64,000 nucleotides of DNA from Reichenbachiella faecimaris (GTDB lineage Bacteria > Bacteroidota > Bacteroidia > Cytophagales > Cyclobacteriaceae): the NCBI RefSeq assembly GCF_900176375.1, contig NZ_FWYF01000002.1, positions 718,161-782,160 of the forward strand, written 5' to 3'. The notes under the pieces were generated by a model, which was given only the letters and a program-made list of their open reading frames with translations, was not told where the DNA came from and did not search any database. Both the position numbers and the translations under genes were made by a program. Below are positions 59,468-64,000 of this stretch, one piece after another (positions within the stretch are counted from its first letter, which is position 1; each line of letters begins with the position of its first letter).

Positions 59468-60499
59468 TTAGTCCTCCAAGAATGGGTAGGCCGGGTCTGC
59501 ATACACATCTGTGTAAGCATTCTCCGGAGCAGGATATGCTGATTCTTCAGCGAATTTTACGCAAAGGCTAACTTCTTCCTTTACTTTTTGGTCAATGGTT
59601 GTTAATTCGTTTTCTGTTGCCAGTTTCTTAGTAAGAATTTCTTTTCTCACCATTTCTACTGGATCTTTCGCCTTATAAGATTCTACTTCTTCCTTCGTTC
59701 TGTATTTGGCAGGATCAGACATAGAGTGTCCTTTGTATCGATAAGTCCTCATTTCCAACAAAGTCGGACCGTCACCTTTTCTAGCTCTCTCTGCCGCCCT
59801 AGCTACAGCATGGTGTACGTCGATTACTGACATGCCATCTACAGACTCAGAAGGCATTTCATAAGCACTACCTAATTGATCAAGGCCAGTGACGTTAGAC
59901 GTTCTTTGTACGGAAGTACCCATGGCATAGCCGTTGTTTTCAATCACAAAGATTGCTGGTAATTTCATGGTCATAGCCATATTCAAGGCCTCATGGAAAG
60001 CACCTTGTCTGACGGCACCATCACCCATATAGGTAATGCTCAATTTGCCAGTGTTGTTATATTTTTCTGCGAAGGCGAGACCAGCACCTAACGGCACCTG
60101 ACCTCCTACAATCCCGTGGCCACCAAAGAAGTGATGCTCCTTGTCAAAAATATGCATAGAGCCACCTTTTCCTTTTGAAATACCTGTTTCCTTGGCAAAT
60201 AACTCTGCCATGATTTTTTTAGGGTCGGTTCCCAAAGCGATTGGGTGCGCGTGATCTCTATAAGCCGTGATGTATTTATCACCTTCTTCGAGCGCACTTA
60301 CTGCTCCAGCTACACAGGCTTCCTGGCCAATGTACAAGTGACAAAATCCCTTGATCTTTTGCTGACCATAAAGCTGACCCGCTTTTTCCTCAAATTTTCT
60401 CATCATCAACATGGTTTCATACCATGTCATATAAGTTTCTTTTGAGAATTCGTTTTTGGATGTTGCTTTTGATTTCTTTTTTTCTTTTACACTTGCCAT
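59468..60499 (-). CDS. pdhA: Pyruvate dehydrogenase E1 component, alpha subunit
   Basis: A 343-residue thiamine diphosphate enzyme subunit. The ThDP motif begins at GDGAVRQGAFHEALNMA (about residues 159-175) and closes at ENNGYAMGTS (N188/N189). The activator-loop YRDHAHP (H83) and the segment TYRYKGHSMSDPAKYR are those of PDH/BCKDH E1 alpha. The order of loops and the N-terminal YETMLMMRKFEEKAGQLYGQQKIKGFCHLYIGQEA fit PdhA. With an E1 beta (not in the window) it decarboxylates pyruvate. It is divergent from recF. Confidence 0.93.
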   Translation of the reverse strand: MASVKEKKKSKATSKNEFSKETYMTWYETMLMMRKFEEKAGQLYGQQKIKGFCHLYIGQEACVAGAVSALEEGDKYITAYRDHAHPIALGTDPKKIMAELFAKETGISKGKGGSMHIFDKEHHFFGGHGIVGGQVPLGAGLAFAEKYNNTGKLSITYMGDGAVRQGAFHEALNMAMTMKLPAIFVIENNGYAMGTSVQRTSNVTGLDQLGSAYEMPSESVDGMSVIDVHHAVARAAERARKGDGPTLLEMRTYRYKGHSMSDPAKYRTKEEVESYKAKDPVEMVRKEILTKKLATENELTTIDQKVKEEVSLCVKFAEESAYPAPENAYTDVYADPAYPFLED

Positions 60500-60608
60500 T
60501 TCAAAAGTTATTTAAGCGTTTTGACTTAATTAAGTACTTTGGGATTGTCGTTTCGCTTGTTTTTACGAACAGCGAAATTAGTTAAATTAGTAGTTACCGC
60601 AAAGCATT

Positions 60609-61715
60609 ATGTTTCTTCAATCACTCTCCTTGCAATATTTTAAGAATTATGAAAAGGTGGAGGTTTCATTTTGCGATCATTTCAACTGTCTGGTAGGGAT
60701 AAATGGCAGTGGAAAAACCAATGTACTCGACGCCATTCATTATTTATCCACCACGAAGAGTGCTTTTCATGCATTGGACGCTCAAAGCATCAATCATGAT
60801 GGGCAATACTTTGTCATTAATGGACAGTTTTGCCTGAATGATAAAGAAAGCAAGGTGCATTGTAGCCTAAAGAAAAATAGCAGAAAGACGTTTAAGGTAG
60901 ATGATTACGAATACGAAAAACTGAGTGAACATGTAGGTAAATTTCCAATAGTGCTGATTGCACCTAATGATGATGAACTGATTCGTGAAAGCAATGAAAC
61001 AAGGCGTAAGTTCTTTAACAGTATTATTTCACAATATGATCAAAAGTATTTGCACTCATTGATCAAGTACAACCATCATCTCAAACAACGCAATGCGCTA
61101 CTGAAATCTATGAATGAATCTGGCAGAATGGATGATGTCATGATTGAAGCCTACAACGAGCCATTAATAGTTCTAGGCCAAGAAATAGCCAAAACGAGAA
61201 AATCTTTTATTAAAGAATTCCTTCCTCATCTTCAGGCTAATTATGACAGAATATCTGACAAGAGAGAGAAAGTAAGTGTGGTGTACCATACAAAAGTTTT
61301 GGATAAGAATTTTGCCGAACAACTTGCTAAAGGGACTCAAAAGGATGTGATTACTCAGCGCACAAATCTAGGGATTCACAGAGATGAGTATTTATTTGAA
61401 ATTGATGACTTTTTGATAAAAAAATATGGTTCTCAAGGTCAGCAAAAATCCTTACTCATTAGTTTGAAGTTAGCTCAATTTGAGTTCATCAAATCTCATT
61501 TAGGGCAGACACCTATTTTACTATTGGATGATATATTCGACAAGCTGGATGATGGCCGCATTTCTCAATTGATGTCCATTATAGGTTCAAATGATTTCGG
61601 ACAAGTCTTTGTCACTGATGCGCGAGAGGAGAGAACAAGAAGTTTGCTTCAGGGAAAATTTGAACCTATGAAAATATTTCAGGTGAGCGGAAACACGATC
61701 CAAGAATTGGATTAG
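60609..61715 (+). CDS. recF: Recombination and repair protein RecF
   Basis: A 368-residue SMC-like ATPase that loads RecA onto gapped DNA. Walker A is GINGSGKT (residues 30-37), the signature is YGSQGQQKSLLISLKLAQ (late, residues of about 270-290), and Walker B with the D-loop is TPILLLDDIFDKLDDGR. The N-terminus (LSLQYFKNYEKVEVSF) is the standard RecF opening. It is not next to dnaA or dnaN here. It overlaps the convergent kinase gene by 4 nt. Confidence 0.95.
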   Translation: MFLQSLSLQYFKNYEKVEVSFCDHFNCLVGINGSGKTNVLDAIHYLSTTKSAFHALDAQSINHDGQYFVINGQFCLNDKESKVHCSLKKNSRKTFKVDDYEYEKLSEHVGKFPIVLIAPNDDELIRESNETRRKFFNSIISQYDQKYLHSLIKYNHHLKQRNALLKSMNESGRMDDVMIEAYNEPLIVLGQEIAKTRKSFIKEFLPHLQANYDRISDKREKVSVVYHTKVLDKNFAEQLAKGTQKDVITQRTNLGIHRDEYLFEIDDFLIKKYGSQGQQKSLLISLKLAQFEFIKSHLGQTPILLLDDIFDKLDDGRISQLMSIIGSNDFGQVFVTDAREERTRSLLQGKFEPMKIFQVSGNTIQELD

Positions 61716-63028
61716 TTGTGTCTTTTGAATCTGAGATAAAATGTGCTGCCTTTCCCAACTTCACTGTCTACAGATAGTTCGCCCTCCAGCTTAGCCATGA
61801 ATTCTGAACATAAAGAAAGCCCAATGCCTGAGCCTCTTTCGAGTTTTGTGCCTGCTGTGTGCGCATGGTTGAACGTAAAGAGTTTGTCAAGTCTTTCTTT
61901 TTCAATTCCGACACCTTGATCTTGAATGGCTAGCTCCACCCACCTATCTGTGGATTGGAAGGAGATCACCACAGTCGTGTTTTCTTGACTAAATTTAATC
62001 GCATTGCCCAACAGGTTTCGAAGTACAATGTCAAACATCTCCGAATCAGCATATATTTCTTCACCTTGCTGTACTGTATTTTTGATCTCTATATTTTTCT
62101 CCTGAGCCAGGCTTTCAAGCCCATTCATACAGTGGTTGATACTCGTGGGAATATCAATTATTTCCATATTGATTTGAAAGCCATTCATCTGATTCTTGGT
62201 CCAAAATAGAATTTTTTGAACGTAGCCAATCGTGCCACTGACCTGATGTCCTATTTTTTGTAAAAGTTGAGTTGATTCAGCTGGCGAAATGGCCTTTTCC
62301 TTGAACATATTAACTATTGTGTTAATGCTGTTAAGAGGAGATTGCACGTCATGAGACACGACAGAAAGCAATTTGTCCTTCAACAAATTGTATCGCTCAG
62401 CTTCTATATTTTTCTCATGGAGCAGATGGCCATTGGCAAAAGCTCTCCTCCCGCTTTTTTCTAGCAGATACCCAGCCATAGCTGCCACTACCCAGTTGAT
62501 CATAATATTGGGTAGTTGTCCCATGTGATGGTCATTGGGGTACCACCAAAAACAATATATCACATAAATAACAAGATAGATCACGGCTAAAATTAGTGCG
62601 TTAGTGAAGCGCAATCCGCTTACGGTAAACACGATATAAATCAAGGTAAAGGCAACATTGGAAAAGAAGAGGTAATACATATCTCCATGGATATCTTGAG
62701 CCAGTGAAATCAGGTACAAAAGCAACAAACTACTAAACACAAATTGCTGATGATAAGCAGGGCCCTGCTTGCTCAGGAAATTTGAAATTAAAATAACTAG
62801 CGTATAAAAAAGCAACATGGCTACTCTAGTAGCCACAGGATAAAAAGGGTTTTCCATCCTAAAAAACTCAACCACTATGAGATAGCCTTCTAGCACAAAT
62901 AAGAAAATAAAGACCACCTTCAGCGAGCGATGTGCCGTGGGAAATGCCTTAATTCTGTAATGCTCTTCCACCTCCTTTTCTATAAACTGAAGGGTGAAAG
63001 GATTTTGCTTCAACGAGATTTGCCCCAT
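61712..63028 (-). CDS. Membrane sensor histidine kinase
   Basis: A 438-residue kinase with an N-terminal six-helix membrane domain (about residues 25-190) rather than an extracellular sensor. The H-box is VVSHDVQSPLNSINTIV, with H226, and is followed by an ATPase domain with LLGNAIKFSQ, IQDQGVGIEKERLDKLF and GSGIGLSLCSEFM. The sensor domain probably detects a membrane or small-molecule cue. No response-regulator gene is adjacent in the window, so it is an orphan. It is convergent with recF and lies 83 bp upstream, in transcription order, of nothing else visible except the P450 on the same strand. Confidence 0.9.
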   Translation of the reverse strand: MGQISLKQNPFTLQFIEKEVEEHYRIKAFPTAHRSLKVVFIFLFVLEGYLIVVEFFRMENPFYPVATRVAMLLFYTLVILISNFLSKQGPAYHQQFVFSSLLLLYLISLAQDIHGDMYYLFFSNVAFTLIYIVFTVSGLRFTNALILAVIYLVIYVIYCFWWYPNDHHMGQLPNIMINWVVAAMAGYLLEKSGRRAFANGHLLHEKNIEAERYNLLKDKLLSVVSHDVQSPLNSINTIVNMFKEKAISPAESTQLLQKIGHQVSGTIGYVQKILFWTKNQMNGFQINMEIIDIPTSINHCMNGLESLAQEKNIEIKNTVQQGEEIYADSEMFDIVLRNLLGNAIKFSQENTTVVISFQSTDRWVELAIQDQGVGIEKERLDKLFTFNHAHTAGTKLERGSGIGLSLCSEFMAKLEGELSVDSEVGKGSTFYLRFKRHN

Positions 63029-63111
63029 AGAAATCTATCTACAATATGAAGAGCTGGCTGAGATTAGGAGGCTTTGAGTAATATAACGAATCTAGCCTAA
63101 ATTATAATCGC

Positions 63112-64000
63112 TTAGGTTCTTTTTGTCAACTGAATGTTCACAAGTTGGTTTGGGCGGAGTGTCAGTAGTGGGTTGAAACCAATCTCTTTTGGGGATAACG
63201 GTTTGAGCTTAAAAGTGCGGACAAACTGCACAAGCAAAATGGTCATTTCAAATAGAGCGAAGTTGTTGCCAATGCAAAACCTGGGGCCCCCTCCAAAGGG
63301 TAAATACTGAAATTTGTGTTTGAAATTATAAGTTTCGAATCTATCCGGGTCGAATAAAGCTGGGTTTTCCCAATAGTCAGGATGATGGTGCAACTCGTAA
63401 ATACTATTCATCAATTGATACCCTTCCTCTATTTCAAACTCCCCTAGTCGATCTTGTGCTTTCGCCTTCCTCACAACATTCCAAATGGGAGGATACAAAC
63501 GCATGGATTCTTTGATCACTTGGCCAGTGTATTTGAGGTTAGCAAAATTCATTAAGTCTAAACTTTCATAGTCACCCAACTCGTTGACCTCTTCAAACAA
63601 TCGGTTTTGAATCTCTGGATGATGGGCCAAGAGGTGTAGCATCCAAGTCATCCCTAGCGAAGATGTTTCGTGGCCAGCAACCAAAAAAGTGAGTATTTCG
63701 TCCCTGATTTGAATGAAGTCTTTTTTAGCATCAAGTTTAGTAAGCAAAACAGAAAGCAAGTCTTCAATATCCTTCCCTCCAATCGAAGTTCTTTCTTCAA
63801 TTGTTCTTTGAATCAGATCATTAGAATCTGTCATCATAGCATGATAGTGACGATGATTTTTTGTAGGAATCCAAAGCGGCCATTTGAAAGGGCTACGTAT
63901 TCTATTCACAATAAATTCTTGTCCAAAATTCACATGACCAGACATTTTAGAAAGAATTTCCTCATCTGAAGAATGGATGAGTGAATTCAAAAGAATGGTG
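63112..64000 (-). CDS. Cytochrome P450, N-terminus cut by window edge
   Basis: The frame stays open to the last base of the window, so the gene continues beyond it. A normal P450 (about 450 residues) would be missing roughly the first 150. The visible part contains the I-helix oxygen motif AGHETSS, the ExxR motif ESMRLYPP, the PERF-type block FDPDRF, and the haem-binding loop FGGGPRFCIGNNFA with the axial cysteine. All are intact, so it should be functional. Sequence style is that of bacterial CYP102/CYP4-related fatty-acid hydroxylases, but the substrate is not known. Its stop is 83 bp upstream of the kinase start on the same strand. Confidence 0.93.
   Translation of the reverse strand, partial: TILLNSLIHSSDEEILSKMSGHVNFGQEFIVNRIRSPFKWPLWIPTKNHRHYHAMMTDSNDLIQRTIEERTSIGGKDIEDLLSVLLTKLDAKKDFIQIRDEILTFLVAGHETSSLGMTWMLHLLAHHPEIQNRLFEEVNELGDYESLDLMNFANLKYTGQVIKESMRLYPPIWNVVRKAKAQDRLGEFEIEEGYQLMNSIYELHHHPDYWENPALFDPDRFETYNFKHKFQYLPFGGGPRFCIGNNFALFEMTILLVQFVRTFKLKPLSPKEIGFNPLLTLRPNQLVNIQLTKRT

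Noticed and set aside
1-64000. rRNA, tRNA, CRISPR array, prophage or insertion sequence
   Set aside because: I saw no conserved rRNA or tRNA blocks, no regular spacer-repeat array and no transposase, integrase or phage structural genes. A tRNA scan would be needed to be certain about tRNAs.

Overview
The window looks like chromosomal DNA of a Bacteroidota bacterium, most likely a marine or soil Cytophagales-type organism. The evidence is two TonB-dependent receptors with carboxypeptidase-like N-terminal domains (one paired with a DUF4249 lipoprotein), the coaX-OMP-TPR-lptC-CNNM-ppiD and ribH-TPR-recF neighbourhoods, large FtsX permeases, and several TAnnTTTG-type -7 promoter boxes. Placement below phylum is inference. 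I see no rRNA, tRNA, CRISPR array, phage or insertion sequence. The content is mostly core genome with small accessory islands.

Layout. 1-12.4 kb: the end of a secreted DUF1571-like gene, an S9 peptidase with a small zinc-ribbon protein, a lone TonB receptor, a globin with an elaborate control region, an aminotransferase/giant outer-membrane protease-like operon, a Rieske protein and an Xaa-Pro aminopeptidase. 12.4-20.3 kb: fatty-acid desaturase, uvrA, a PIN toxin-antitoxin pair translationally linked to a NamZ-type muramidase, and a fused trehalose synthase/phosphatase. 20.3-26.7 kb: small enzymes and conserved unknowns, then a TonB receptor/DUF4249 pair. 26.7-33.8 kb: a single-chain fusion of a membrane AraC regulator to an FtsX/MacB-type ABC permease, then DUF1080, AraC, DoxX and a barrel-like protein. 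33.8-37.7 kb: a compact predicted redox operon (Cys-containing secreted protein, two-helix DUF4405 protein, DUF2271 protein) divergent from a two-component system, with three 11-bp-spaced direct repeats between them. 37.7-47.5 kb: the pbpC/alpha-2-macroglobulin pair and purB. 47.5-48.4 kb: a repeat-rich spacer and a small secreted protein. 48.4-56.4 kb: the envelope-biogenesis cluster. 56.4-64 kb: NhaD-like antiporter, ribH, a TPR protein, pdhA, recF, a membrane histidine kinase and a cytochrome P450 cut by the window edge.

The most unusual items are the AraC-FtsX fusion (26.9-30.5 kb) and the DUF2271/DUF4405 operon. The latter carries a possible flavinylation motif, a bis-His two-helix membrane protein and an OmpR-type operator placed for activation. 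Secondary candidates are the globin control region (perfect palindrome, leader hairpin, 26-residue membrane peptide), an orphan intrinsic terminator suggesting a small RNA at about 5.54-5.70 kb, and nested inverted repeats at 47.67-47.77 kb. All functions here are read from sequence motifs and family memory. No database search was possible.
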